DNA from: Pyrenophora tritici-repentis
Lineage: Eukaryota; Ascomycota; Dothideomycetes; Pleosporales; Pleosporaceae
NCBI RefSeq assembly: GCF_003171515.1
Contig: NC_089392.1
Location: forward strand, 2,914,001-2,978,000
Length of the DNA stretch: 64,000 nt
Direction: 5' to 3'
Shown here: positions 10,527 to 21,425 of the stretch, piece by piece
How positions within the stretch are numbered: the first letter of the stretch is position 1
Layout of the letters: every line of letters begins with the position of its first letter
Notes under the pieces: model-generated
The model's input: the letters and a program-made list of their open reading frames with translations, nothing else
What the model was told of the DNA's origin: nothing
Databases searched by the model: none
Program-made: the position numbers and the translations under genes

Positions 10527-12576
10527 ATGTCTTCACCACGCGAGCGAGTAGGCAAAATGCCCCGCGCTTCCACGACTAGCTACGGCCAGGTCATCGAGGT
10601 GAGCATCACAACAAAGGCCCAAACAATGCGCCCTGAACCTCCCTTCTGATGCATGCGCAAATTAGTATATCCAAGACAGGCTCTATCTCGCATCTTACAC
10701 ATATGCGCCTGATGCCTCGACACCCTTCCCGTACCCCAAGCAGAGCCAGTCGCCTTCCAAGCGGTCGTCGCGGGCACATGCAGGCCCCACTGCTACTGGC
10801 CACAAGGCGCATCCCCCCGTCTACTTCAGCATCGACAAGACGCTGCTCTACAATGCCTTCCACGGTGACTTTGGCCCACTTCACATTGGTCACCTCTACC
10901 GGTTTGCTGTCCAGCTGCACGAGGTGTTGGGAGACCCCGCAAACGAGGACCGCCCAGTAGTCTTCTGGAGCGGTGCCGACTCGAGGAGTAAGACCACTCC
11001 GCCCTAACCACTCGGGTGCCGATATTAACATGCATAGGTCGCGCGAACTCGGCCTGTATCCTGGCATGCTACATGGTACTCATCCAGTCTTGGCCACCGC
11101 ATTTGGCGCTGGCGCCCATTGCCCAGATGGACCCGCCGTGCATGCCCTTTCGTGACGCCGGCTACAGCCAGGCCGACTACGTTCTGAACATTCAGGATGT
11201 CATCTACGGTGTCTGGAAGGCCAAGGAGGAAGGTCTTTGCGGGCTCAAGGACTTCAGTTTGGAGGAGTAGGTCCGCCATGTTGCATCCACTGAACATTAC
11301 TAACATGCTCAGGTACGAGAAGTTTGAGCGGGTCGACATGGGCGACTTCAACTGGGTCACCCCCAACTTCCTGGCCTTTGCGTCACCACAGCAACAGCCC
11401 ACCCACGAGATCCCGACTTCCTCGCCCATGTATGCGACGCTTCCATCCAATATTGCCGAAATCCAACGATCTGGACTCCCTGGCCCTTTCAAGAACGTCC
11501 TCTCTCACTTCGTCGCTCGCAATGTCGGCCTCGTAGTCCGATTGAACTCCGAACTGTACTCATCCTCGTACTTCACCAAGCTCGGCATCCAGCACTTGAA
11601 CATGATCTTCGACGACGGAACCTGCCCACCTCTATCGCTTGTTCGCAAGTTTGTCAACCTCGCACATGAGATGATCACCGTGCAGAAGCGTGGCATTGCC
11701 GTTCACTGCAAGGCTGGACTAGGGAGGACTGGCTGCCTCATTGGAGCTTACTTGATCTACAAACACGGCTTCACTGCCAACGAGATCATCGCCTACATGC
11801 GCTTCATGCGTCCAGGTATGGTCGTTGGACCTCAACAGCACTGGCTCCACCTTAACCAGGGCACCTTCCGCGAGTGGTGGTACGAGGATACCATGAAGGC
11901 CAAGTATGCGCAGATGGTGCCATCGACACCCACCAAGTCACCACACAAGCAGCGCCTTGCTAGCAACGGGCAAACCTTCACCCCACCCAACGGGTCGCAG
12001 AAGCGTTCAGCGCTCGGTGAGATTGAGTCGAACGAGCGAAGCAATTCAGGGCACATTGGCGTGCTAGAGGATAACCTGCCTGCACCCACACCAGGGCAGC
12101 CGCGGAAGACTAGCAAGCTTTACGGCAGCGTGCGACAATCACCTCAGCGCATCGATGAGAACGAACCCTTTACAAAATCGCACACAGAAGTCAGGGCAGA
12201 CATCACTCGCTTTGATGGCGAGTCAGACGAGGAATTCCACCTCCGTCAGATCGCGCGGCGAACATCATCGCGCTCACCAGCACGGTCACCAACCCACAAG
12301 GAGAAGCAGCGTCGTGCTTTCAGCACCACATCCGTCGTCCAGACCTCGGTAACGCATACCTCTTTCGGCTTTGGTGACGAGAGTGACCTCGAGAACACTG
12401 CACCAACTGGCCGGCCAAAGACACCCAAAGAGAAGAGCGGAAACGGCAGCATCAGCATGAGCAAGATCCGCTCGAGCCCTGCACGACGAAGCACAGACGG
12501 CAAGTCTGGTGTGCGAAAGACCAGCGGTCGTGTTGGCAGCGTTGGCAATGCCATCTCTCGCAGCACGAAGTCATGA
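10527..12576 (+). CDS. CDC14: Cdc14 dual-specificity protein phosphatase
   Basis: Cdc14 removes phosphate from CDK sites (pSer-Pro) and drives mitotic exit, septation and cytokinesis. Four exons, 10527-10598, 10666-10987, 11038-11266 and 11313-12576, give 628 residues. The N-terminal A domain starts at VIEYIQDRLYLASY and contains VYFSIDKTLLYNAFHGDFGP and the YVLNIQDV and GLCGLKDFS blocks. The catalytic B domain has the signature HCKAGLGRTG with nucleophile Cys340 and Arg346, and the GPQQHWLHL block. The C-terminal ~250 residues are disordered, rich in Ser, Pro, Arg and Lys, with CDK-type SP/TP sites, as in other fungal Cdc14 proteins. A second ATG at 10557 (MPRASTTSYG) is also possible and would remove ten residues. 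Introns are 46-67 bp with normal GT-AG ends. Confidence 0.95.
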
Positions 12577-13068
12577 GCAATGTTTCTGGATCTCACCTTC
12601 CCATCTTAATTCTGGAGTTCTAGCATGGCGCCTTGGAGCACGACATCCTCCATGACCGTTGTTCGTTTTTCTTCTCCTCAGCCAGTTTCCTCGTCGATCA
12701 GCATTCCCCGTGGGCTCGACGCTACATATGTCTGTGGGCTGGCGTTTTTTATCTGGATCACCAAAGTGTGTGCATAACGGTGTTGTTGGGCTATAACCTT
12801 TATTTTGGAATCTCCTGGGGCGGTGGGGGCGCATGGGTGCTTAATGTCTTTTCTTCTCTTTTCCCATTGTCTGTCTCGTTTTTCACCAGTCACTGTTTCT
12901 TGCCCACCACTACATTGGTTGACTCTTGTCTTGTCCCTTTTCGCGCGGTAATCTTGGCCTGCGGATATGTTCATGACGTGTATGAGTTAATGACAAACAG
13001 AAAGCATTGTTAGTTTTAAAACTTAGTACTATTACTTTCCCAACTACGATACAAAAACAAAGACTTTG

Positions 13069-13071
<3 letters not shown>
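12577..13071. other. 3' flank of CDC14, no gene seen
   Basis: This T-rich stretch after the CDC14 stop is probably its 3' UTR and terminator region. No ORF with family features was found. Confidence 0.4.

Positions 13072-13115
<44 letters not shown>
13072..13115. repeat. (AC)22 microsatellite
   Basis: An uninterrupted AC dinucleotide run of 44 bases lies between CDC14 and the tRNA gene. It is likely length-variable between strains. Confidence 0.97.
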
Positions 13116-13118
<3 letters not shown>

Positions 13119-13303
13119 TAGTACTGTGCTGCTTATTTAGTCAATTAATAGCTGGATGATGGTGATCTTCGCCTGGTTGCCAGAACAACCTGACTAAAAG
13201 AAAAGGAAGTTTGGTTTGCAAAAAGAAAGTCTGGACAGACTAGTGCATCTTTGGAAAGCATGAACTTGATAGATTCCCATCAATCACCCATCCGTCTTGT
13301 GGA

Positions 13304-13375
13304 CGACCAGCACGCGACTCGAACGCGCAACCTTGGCCTTAGGAGGGCCACGCGCTACCATTGCGCCAACCGGCC
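13304..13375 (-). tRNA. tRNA-Arg (anticodon CCT)
   Basis: A full cloverleaf of 72 nt folds on the minus strand. The acceptor stem is GGCCGGT with GCTGGTC (seven pairs, three of them G-U) and the discriminator is G. The D arm is GCGC/GCGC with loop AATGGTA. The anticodon stem TGGCC/GGCCA is perfect, with loop CTCCTAA, so the anticodon is CCT, reading AGG (Arg). The variable loop is AGGTT, and the T arm has stem GCGCG/CGCGT around the standard TTCGAGT loop. There is no intron. The nearest T-run on the transcribed strand is about 75 nt downstream (plus-strand A-run near 13221), so the Pol III stop is not immediate. Folding was done by hand. Confidence 0.93.
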
Positions 13376-14125
13376 GAGTTGTGATTCATGAAGGTAAGTT
13401 GTGGGGTAGGATGTATATGTAGTTGGATGTTTGTGTACGACATTGCACACGTGCAGCGTGCATCGTTCTCAGTAGATATTCAAGAGAATGTGGATTGGTA
13501 GCAGTACAAAAGACTTTATTGGGATTGTGTAAAATTTCTCTCCTTGGTACAGGAAGTGGAGTCAGGGTTCTTTTTACACCATGGTTTTCGTTCAAGGTGG
13601 GGATTGATGGATGAGTTTGGCCGAACGATGCAGGTAGAGACGAGGAAGAATACCAATACATTCTTCCCTAGATGTCTGGAAAGGGCTTGTTTCATAATGA
13701 TTACTTTATGTATATTAAGAACACTGGGTTTGGCTGCACTCTATCGTCGTTCCTTTATTGTATTTGTAACCAGACGACGAAAATTAGACGATGACGCCAT
13801 CTTCAGTAGCTTTTTTGGGGGATACGGAACGCGGTCCTTGACTTATGTGCATGCCCGGCTGCCGAACACAAGAGAAGAGTCATACAAAGGTGTACATAAT
13901 ATACAGATCCAAGACTGTCTATCATACAGAAGTATTTTCGTTACAAGAAGCCTCGATTTGATCGTCTCAGACGTTGCAAAATTCATCTGTGTGCGTTGCA
14001 TTTGCCATCGTGACCGACCGGGAAGCATCGGCGACTGCGGAGAAACAGCCGAGGAAACTGCGTTCTTTGTGTTTGTAGGTGTGGAACACTGAGAAAGCAC
14101 ATTGAATATTTTCGGAGTTTTCAAA
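13376..14125. other. intergenic between tRNA-Arg and fRMsr, no gene seen
   Basis: ORFs here, including a 182-codon frame at 13544-14092, have no recognisable domain and poor coding character. The region should hold the promoter of the sulfoxide reductase gene. I see no repeat or RNA gene. Confidence 0.4.
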
Positions 14126-14934
14126 ATGGTATGTGGGCGGCGTGTTGGACGCGACGGTTGATTGACTGGTGTGACAGGTGCACGCGGACTCTTCCAGTTT
14201 TGCATCGGGCATGAGTAAAAAGGAGGTTTATGCACAAGTCCTCGAGCAAGCGAGGTCACTGTTCGATGGACAGAGGAATTGGGTAAGGAAACGTCGTTTT
14301 CTAATGTTATAGGAAAGAGCGTGGAAGTATGAGTTTTATGGCTTTTGTATGCTAACTCGTCTTCGCAGGTCTGGTAAGCCAACGTCTACACTATATCATG
14401 ACTGGCGCGGTCTTTGTTATTTATATCGTCTAACACACATGCGACAGTAACTTCTCAAATACAGCGTCTCTGCTCTGGCACGCTTACCACTCCCTCCCTT
14501 CACCATCATCATCGGTAAACTGGGCTGGTTTCTACTTCACCGACCCAGCGAAAGAGACGCGCCTTCTACTAGGCCCTTTTCAAGGGCAGGTCGCTTGTCA
14601 GAGCATTGCGTTTGGGCGCGGTGTATGTGGGACTGCAGCTAAAGAGGCGAAGACGCAACTTGTCGAGGACGTAGACAAGTTTCCAGGACACATTGCGTGT
14701 GATGGGAAGAGCAGGAGTGAGATTGTTGTTCCTGTTGTACAGGATGGGAAGGTGAGTTTAGTTGGTTCAATTCGGGGATTGTGGAAGGAAAGTGCATAGA
14801 TCAGAGTTGCTAATAAAGTGCAGGTAGTGGCAATAATCGATATTGACTGTGCGGAACTCAACGGGTTTACGGAAGAAGATCAGGAGGCATTGGAGGAGTT
14901 GGCAGAGTTACTTTCTCAGTCGTGCGACTTTTGA
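14126..14934 (+). CDS. free methionine-(R)-sulfoxide reductase (GAF-domain fRMsr)
   Basis: fRMsr reduces free L-methionine-(R)-sulfoxide with thioredoxin and protects against oxidative stress; the yeast protein is Ykl069w. Five exons, 14126-14128, 14178-14282, 14369-14373, 14448-14751 and 14824-14934, give 175 residues (yeast 180). The first coding exon is only the ATG, and exon 3 is a 5-nt micro-exon supplying the Val and first two bases of Cys in NWVCN, a block conserved in the family. The single GAF domain carries all three expected cysteines: Cys88 (QVACQ), Cys98 (GVCGTAA) and Cys122 (GHIACDG), with the same spacing of 10 and 24 as in yeast. The NWAGFYF, GPFQGQ, SEIVVPV and IDIDC blocks are intact. 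Every junction is GT-AG; without the micro-exon the frame hits a stop at once. Confidence 0.93.
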
Positions 14935-15952
14935 GACTGAGCTATTCTCGTAATTGCGCGACCTCTGAATTGGAGGGATTTGGGTCATTGGGTCTATCAG
15001 ACGGAAGGTTTTGGGTGTGTCTTTTGCTCCACGGGTTTCGGGAGGTCTTCTGCGCCAGGAAATATTTCAACATGGTGTCCTGGCGTTGTCCGGCTTGGCG
15101 GAAGTATGTTATCATCGTATTCTGCGCATACTGCGTTACCGCTCTTCTGTCACATGTCTCTGTCAAAGCGTTACGAGCTACGTAGGGTTCAACAGTTCTC
15201 ACAGCAATGTTCGTATGAAGTTGGGTACGCTCTGGCCTCCCAGTTCGAAATCGGCAATGCAAAGCCGACCCGTATTCGATGTCATCCACGTTTCGGCGGT
15301 GGTCCACGGGATACGCATTTCAAAGGTCGCCTATCTCGTCATCGCGGAGGTTCCATTGTAGAATCGTCACCGCAGGTGGGGCACGATAAGTGACATACAC
15401 TGGTGGTCTCTGGCGTTGTTGTATCTGCCATGGATGGGTACTGGTGAAGCTTGGAGCAACGGGTGCCAGGGGTTCGGCCCTTGTGATTATTCTAAAGTGA
15501 TAGTCGCTGCGATTAAGTTATGCATCCCCGTGCTCGGAGACGTGTCGACTCTTCGGTACAATGCGGTTAAATAGTAAGAGCCGAAGAACGTGCGAGATAA
15601 GCTGTATTGCAAATCTTTTGTCGACCGAAGGATGGAGTAATCTTGAAGATTGATAACTGAATAAGACGTTTACATATTACTCGTACGAGCTCGTGATGAT
15701 TGTCTTGCAGTCGTACGACAGGCCGTTAAGATGGATGTGTCAGGTTGTTGTCCTTAATGCGCAAACAAAGCCATCTTGAAAGTTTCGGTGAGCACCTGAG
15801 GTCAGAGGAAATATTTCTGGGTAGGTTGTCGATAGGCTGTTGTTACCAAAACGTCGATGCTCCACTTTTGTCACATCACGTGCGGACCCGTTGGTTGATC
15901 TTCGCGTGTTCATGCAAGAGCAAGCCCACAATCACACCGTCACTCCACCACG
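14935..15952. other. intergenic, no gene seen
   Basis: This 1-kb stretch lies between fRMsr and the FAM32A-like gene. Several overlapping ORFs on both strands look like chance frames. It should contain the FAM32A-like promoter. Confidence 0.4.
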
Positions 15953-16372
15953 ATGCCATCTTCAGACTACACGGCGGTGGCAGGTGGCGCGCTGAAACTC
16001 AAAGGTGTTGGGGTCGACAAAAAGAAGAAGAAGAAGAAGGCTAAGCCCGCCGCGGATACGACCAAAGCCAGCGAAGAAGCTCCTACCGACGTCGCGAAAC
16101 GACCCACGTCAGACGAAGACGCGTCCAAATCCCACTCGGGTACGCCAGGTCGCTCTCTATCACCCGAGTCTGCGGAACGATCGATAAGAGAGGGCGGTGG
16201 CAGACACAAGACCGAAGCCGAGAGACGATACGATGAAATGCGACGGAAGAGGTTGGAGGAGAGGATGAGGAAGGAAGGCGTCAAGACCCACAAAGAGAAG
16301 GTGGAGGAGCTTAACAAATACCTAAGCGGCTTGAGCGAGCACCACGACATGCCGAAGATTGGTCCTGGCTAA
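15953..16372 (+). CDS. FAM32A/DUF1754-family small nuclear protein
   Basis: This single-exon gene gives 139 residues. The N-terminus SDYTAVAGGALKLKGV is followed by a run of seven lysines and an acidic, Ser/Thr-rich middle. The conserved C-terminal part, about residues 80-135, is a charged helix (KTEAERRYDEMRRKRLEER, then THKEKVEELNKYL) ending in HHDMPKIGPG, which is the hallmark of the family. Human FAM32A (112 residues) is a nuclear protein found in late (C*) spliceosomes, where it contacts the 3' splice site; a similar role is inferred here. The KKKKKKK tract is a likely nuclear-localisation signal. Confidence 0.85.
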   Translation: MPSSDYTAVAGGALKLKGVGVDKKKKKKKAKPAADTTKASEEAPTDVAKRPTSDEDASKSHSGTPGRSLSPESAERSIREGGGRHKTEAERRYDEMRRKRLEERMRKEGVKTHKEKVEELNKYLSGLSEHHDMPKIGPG

Positions 16373-18589
16373 AACGCGCTCGGAGCTGGGTGGCTGGAAG
16401 CCCTACACAGCTTATATACTGTACACAGGCCGGCAGCCAATGGGAACAGAGTATCCTGGATATCTACCACAAAAGATTCCCCTGACTAGGCCATCCGAAG
16501 ACGCGGAAAGAACGGCTTATTGTCTTACAGCACATGCGTATGCGGGAACGTCGAGGGATGCAGTTCATTCTGCATGACTCGAACAGCACGGGTACTACCA
16601 GAATAGGATGAATGGAATTGATAAATGGACACGTTGCTTAGTACGGCGCTGATTGTCTTGCCTTGTTTAAAAAGTATGTTTGTATACAACAATGTTGATG
16701 GAATTCATCCCGTGATCTGATGTCAATACCAGGGTTCAATTTCCGCGATTTGGGCATTCACAAGGGTCCTGGACTTGTATGCGGTACAATTCTTGGAGCT
16801 TGCGACCGTCCCGTTGGTGACTACCAGATGGTAATCTTCACATCGGTCAGCTACCGGTATGCTTACCGTCCGTCGTATGTGAGCCGCCCAGGATGGCTTG
16901 AATGGCACCCCACAAGCCAGGCTCAATACTCACATGCGGGCGGTCTTTCTCCGAGAATCTGGTAGGGCCGGGACATGGCGCTGTTTGGTTGTGAGCACCG
17001 TCATGTGGGTGGTACAGCGACTCTCACCGCCGAACAAACACGGCAAGAAATCCGCGATGTCGTGACAAGACTCACACCAGCGTGCAGGAAACTGTGATTG
17101 GCTTGTAGCTTTATTATTACACATGATGTGACTTTGAAAGCCGGTTCACGGATAGGGTGGCGGGAAGGGCTAGGTGCGCGCTTCCTTAAACTACCAGATA
17201 CGAGCACCTTTGAGAACTGGCTATCTACCAACAACGCTCGGGTCACCCACGATACGGCTCCGGCATATGTTCCCTGAATCTTGGCTTCTTTATTGGCTAG
17301 ACATGAGCTGCATGTCTGTACGGGCTACCGGTAATCTGCAAGCCTGTGAAAGCTACTTGATCCAAGCGTCGCAGTGTGGCGACATTCACTCCGCATGCCC
17401 AGAGTATAGTGAGCAAATTGACCACCCCGAGTACAGTGGACCGCAGAGGTTCCGACGCGGGGTAACGTTACATACTCCTTCAGACACACACACACACATG
17501 TGCCCATCATCATTTTCCTTCTACCTGCTGCATTTTCCGTATCTGGACTAATATACTAAACGGCCTTTGTTCACAAGTGTCGTTCTGGCGAAAGCCCGAG
17601 GCCATGGTCAGATGCCAAAAGTCAGGATAGTGGTTCGCACGAGCTGCCAGTCGCGGCCCTTTGTCGGGGTCTGCCTGCGCTAGGCATTCTAGAAACACTC
17701 CTCATCTGGACACGCTCCGGAAAAGTCGTCAGCCTGCGATAGTGGCTTGCAGTATGATGGGCTGTCAAGCATGATCCACCTGCCCAGATTGCTTAGCGCA
17801 GCGCCAAAAGGCTCGATAGCTGCTTGCTTGAGCGTCAGCGAGGCTTGTCTCAATGCCAAATCTCACCCTTGAGCGAATTGGGAGGCCCAACGCCCCGTAT
17901 CACCCTGTCGCGTGCTGCTCAAGTGACATGCCATCCGGATGAAAGCGATTGCAACAATAATGCTGGGGAAATCTTAGGGACCATACCCAGCCTGCCCGGC
18001 GTCAGCGTCACCACGACAATATGGCAATCAAGCGGCTCCAAGATCGTCCGGAAGCAAGCGGCTTGGGAGTGAGAAGCAACACCCCACGTCGGCTTGACGG
18101 AACTGCAGTCATAGTAATAACGAGATGCCGAAGTTGTGGTTGTCGCTCATCTTACCCCAGTCGCATGAGCTCACCCTTATCATGCACCCTGGGTGAACTT
18201 TAGTCTGGCAACGGCATCGCCGCTGTCCCTGGGGCCCTTCTATTCGCTAGTCAATACACATCTTACCACCAGCATTCCAGACGACCAGAGCTATGCCCCA
18301 TTTAGTCTGCAGCCTGCTGTTTGCCGCTAGGGCCTAGCCCATGTTCTGATGTTGTGCTCGGTGGCCGGGGTAAGTGAAGGCGCTCGAAATGGTTGGAACA
18401 CCGTCACGGACCTGATAATATAAAGATCATCCTGGTACTGCCTTTTACCTGTCTACTGGGACAGTCAACTTTCGCCCTCTCTTTCGCACCTTTGTGCTTG
18501 CCGTGCTACTACGCACTCTTCCTTGGTAGACCCAGGCTCAGCCCTATCATCTGCCTGTCCCTCCATACTAGGCGCATCGAGACCCCATC
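16373..18589. other. long intergenic upstream of permease, no gene seen
   Basis: This 2.2-kb stretch separates the FAM32A-like gene from the permease. No ORF has family features. A short CA run lies at about 17483-17497. It probably holds the permease promoter, including a pyrimidine-rich leader at 18470-18585; no regulator site is assigned. Confidence 0.4.
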
Positions 18590-20334
18590 ATGCAGGCCCA
18601 CGACAACGAGAAGCAGCAGTTTGCTGTCGCTGGCGAGTCGCCCTCCGACCACGGTGTTGGCGATATCCACGACACAAAGGATCATGCCATAAATGAGGCT
18701 GCCGGTGTCTACGGATCGGCCCAGCGCGCCGAAGAATACGGATACGTGCAGCGAGGTCTCAAGTCTCGTCACATCCAATTCATCGCTCTCGGAGGAACCA
18801 TCGGAACCGGTCTCTTCTTGGGTATCGGTGGTGCCTTCGCCAATGCTGGTCCCGTCTCTGTTCTCCTCGGTTACACTATCACTGGTGTCGCAGTCTTCGG
18901 TATGATGCAATGTCTCGGAGAGATGGCCACATGGCTTCCTCTACCCGGTGCTATCCCCCAGTATTCCGCTCGTTACGCCGACCCTGCTCTTGGTTTTGCC
19001 GTCGGTTGGAACAACTGGTACAACAGCTCCATCACCCTCTGTGCCGAAATCTCTGCTGCCGCCCTGTTGATCAACTTTTGGGACACGGAAGAAAAGTAAG
19101 CAAGGCCCACTCAGGAGCAGGGCAACATATACTGACTTCAGTCGCCAGATACAACCCTGCAATCTGGATTACCCTCATCATCCTGCTCATCATCGGCCTG
19201 AACATCTTCGCGGTGTCGATTTACGGAGAGGCCGAGTTTATATTCGCTTCGATCAAAATCATCACAATTCTAGGTCTCCTGATTGCCGGTTTGGTCATCA
19301 TGTTGGGCGGTGCTCCCGACAAGGACAGACGCGGCTTCCGGTACTGGAAAGAAGGTGCGATGAAGGAATACGTTGGCACGGGCAATACCGGACGATTCAC
19401 TGGTCTCTGGTCCACACTCGTCAACGCAGCTTTCTCGTACGGTGGTGTTGAGATGGTCGCCGTTGCCGCTGGTGAAGCTGCCAACCCCCGCAAGAACATC
19501 CCCAAGGCTGTCAAGCGTGTCTTCTGGCGTATTCTCTTCTTCTACGTCCTCGGTTCCTTCGTCATCGGAACTACTATCAGCTCCAACGACCCCCAGCTCA
19601 CTGCTGATGGTGCCAAGGGTGCGCAGAAGTCTCCCTGGGTCATCGCCATGAAGAATGCCGGTATCCCCGTTCTGCCCCACATCATCAACGCTGTTATCTT
19701 GACATCGGCCACATCATCCGGCAACGCCTTCTTGTACACTGGCTCCCGTTACCTGTTCGGTATCGCACAAAACAAACAGGCTCCTCAGTTTCTCCTCAAG
19801 TGCAACAAGCAGGGTGTTCCCATCTACTGCGTTGCAGTCACAGCCTCCATCTCTTTGCTCACTTACATGAGTGTCAGCACTGGCGCCAGCAAGGTGTTCG
19901 CGTGGTTCCAGAACTTGGTCACAATCGCCTCGCTCTTCACCTGGTGCTCCATCTGCTACACATATGTCTGCTTCCGCAAGGCTCAAATCGCCCAAAATGT
20001 GGACCGCAACGAGCTGGTGTTCCGGAGCAGGTTCCAGCCATACACTGCATGGGCCGCTTTTGTATACTTTGCTCTGATCATCTTCTTCAACGGTTTCAAG
20101 GTCTTTACCAAGAAGAATTGGGGCCCAGACGAGTTGACCGACTTCTTCACCGCCTACATTGGCATTGCCATCTTCGGTCTCCTCTTTATCTTCTGGAAGG
20201 TCTTCAAGCGCACCAAGCAGGTCAACCCGGCCGAGGCTGATATCTGGAGTGGAAAGGCTGCACTTGATGCCGAGGTTTGGCCTGAGCAGATCCCGCGTAA
20301 CGCTCTGGAGAAGTTTTGGTTCTGGCTTTGCTAG
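18590..20334 (+). CDS. amino-acid permease, YAT/APC family
   Basis: This is a plasma-membrane H+/amino-acid symporter of the fungal YAT family. Two exons, 18590-19095 and 19149-20334, give 563 residues, normal for the family. A hydrophilic N-tail of about 55 residues precedes the RGLKSRHIQFIALGGTIGTG motif at the start of TM1, which contains the substrate-binding GTIGTG loop. About twelve hydrophobic segments follow, with GEMATWLP, SYGGVEMVAVAAGEAANPRK and SGNAFLYTGSRYLFGIA as clear family blocks. The acceptor used (CCAG before ATAC) is the second of two nearby AGs and gives TEEKYNPAIW, the expected sequence before TM5. Substrate specificity cannot be told; the sequence does not look like typical Dip5 or proline-specific (Put4/PrnB) members. 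Confidence 0.92.
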
Positions 20335-21425
20335 TCGAATGTTGTTATAATCGGTTTTGTAATGTCGATATTGGGGGTTGTTCCTTTTTTCTCTTTGCAC
20401 GAGAGTTATGAATAGATGTGATAAGCCTTGAGCTGTGGGACACGAATCAATACATGTATGTACTCCATGCAACTACAGATGGTAATGTGAAGAACGAAGG
20501 AGAGCTTCTGAGTGCGAGGTGATGAATCTCCACATAGTTAGTCACTCGTGCGTAGCCACGCCCTATGGTTTTGCCGACGGCAAACTATGGGGCGCCTTAC
20601 GGCATGCTCTCCACTGACATGCCAAAAGCCGACGCGATGATCGCCACACTTGTACCTTGGTGACCCATCACATGTTCGGAGACTTTCACAAGGCTCTTGA
20701 CCTTCTAATGCCTTCACATGCAAATGCAAAATGCAAAATGCAAAATGTAAAATTCGGGTGATTGCTTTGCGCACATGTGCGCCAGCACTTCATTGGTCTA
20801 GTGCGTGTGGCTGGGTGCGGCGTGTTTCCGCGACACAGGTTCGTACAATCTCTGCAAACCTTAGATACGCCACGGTCCCAAGCCTTTTCCAGCGACGTCG
20901 AGTTATGGCTACTATAATGAGACCTCGACGTCGCAGATTATGCACGAAGACACGTCCAACGGTGAAGAAGACATGCGTCGCACCAGACTGCCACGAGTAC
21001 CTGGTCCGTTAAGGCCATTTATCCTCCAAATCGGTGTTGGCGCGTATTTAAATTCCGCCCTGTCGGCATCTTCCAGGCACCAGTCTTCGTACATCAACGT
21101 CTTCTTATTAATACTGTACTTTTTGGTCCTTGTCCGGACTATTCGTCTTGTTATCGGAAAAGAACACGCGACCACTAGCACTTTCCGTACAGCTGTCGTG
21201 CGTAAGCCTGAAGCCCGGAAACTTCACTAGCTGGTCCCGATAACTATACGCTTCGGTCCTCGCGCTAACCGGACGCCTTGATGACAAAGATGGAATTGCA
21301 CAGTTAGCAAGAGCAAGGAAAGTTCAGAGACGTTATGCATGGGCGTCTACATTCCATAGACTATTCGAGAAACTGTGCGCCCAGCTTTACCCATAACGCT
21401 GCCGCCACGAGGACCCTGAAACACT
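20335..21425. other. intergenic permease / Zn2Cys6 regulator, no gene seen
   Basis: This 1.1-kb stretch holds the permease 3' flank and the promoter of the Zn2Cys6 regulator downstream. It contains a short tandem repeat (listed separately) and no convincing ORF. Confidence 0.4.
20718..20753. repeat. short tandem repeat, unit ATGCAAA(A)
   Basis: Five units of ATGCAAA or ATGCAAAA, the last with G-to-T and other small changes, run head to tail. It is AT-rich and non-coding. Confidence 0.85.

Noticed and set aside
13544..14092. A 182-codon open frame upstream of the sulfoxide reductase
   Set aside because: It has no recognisable family feature and overlaps the likely promoter of the real gene.
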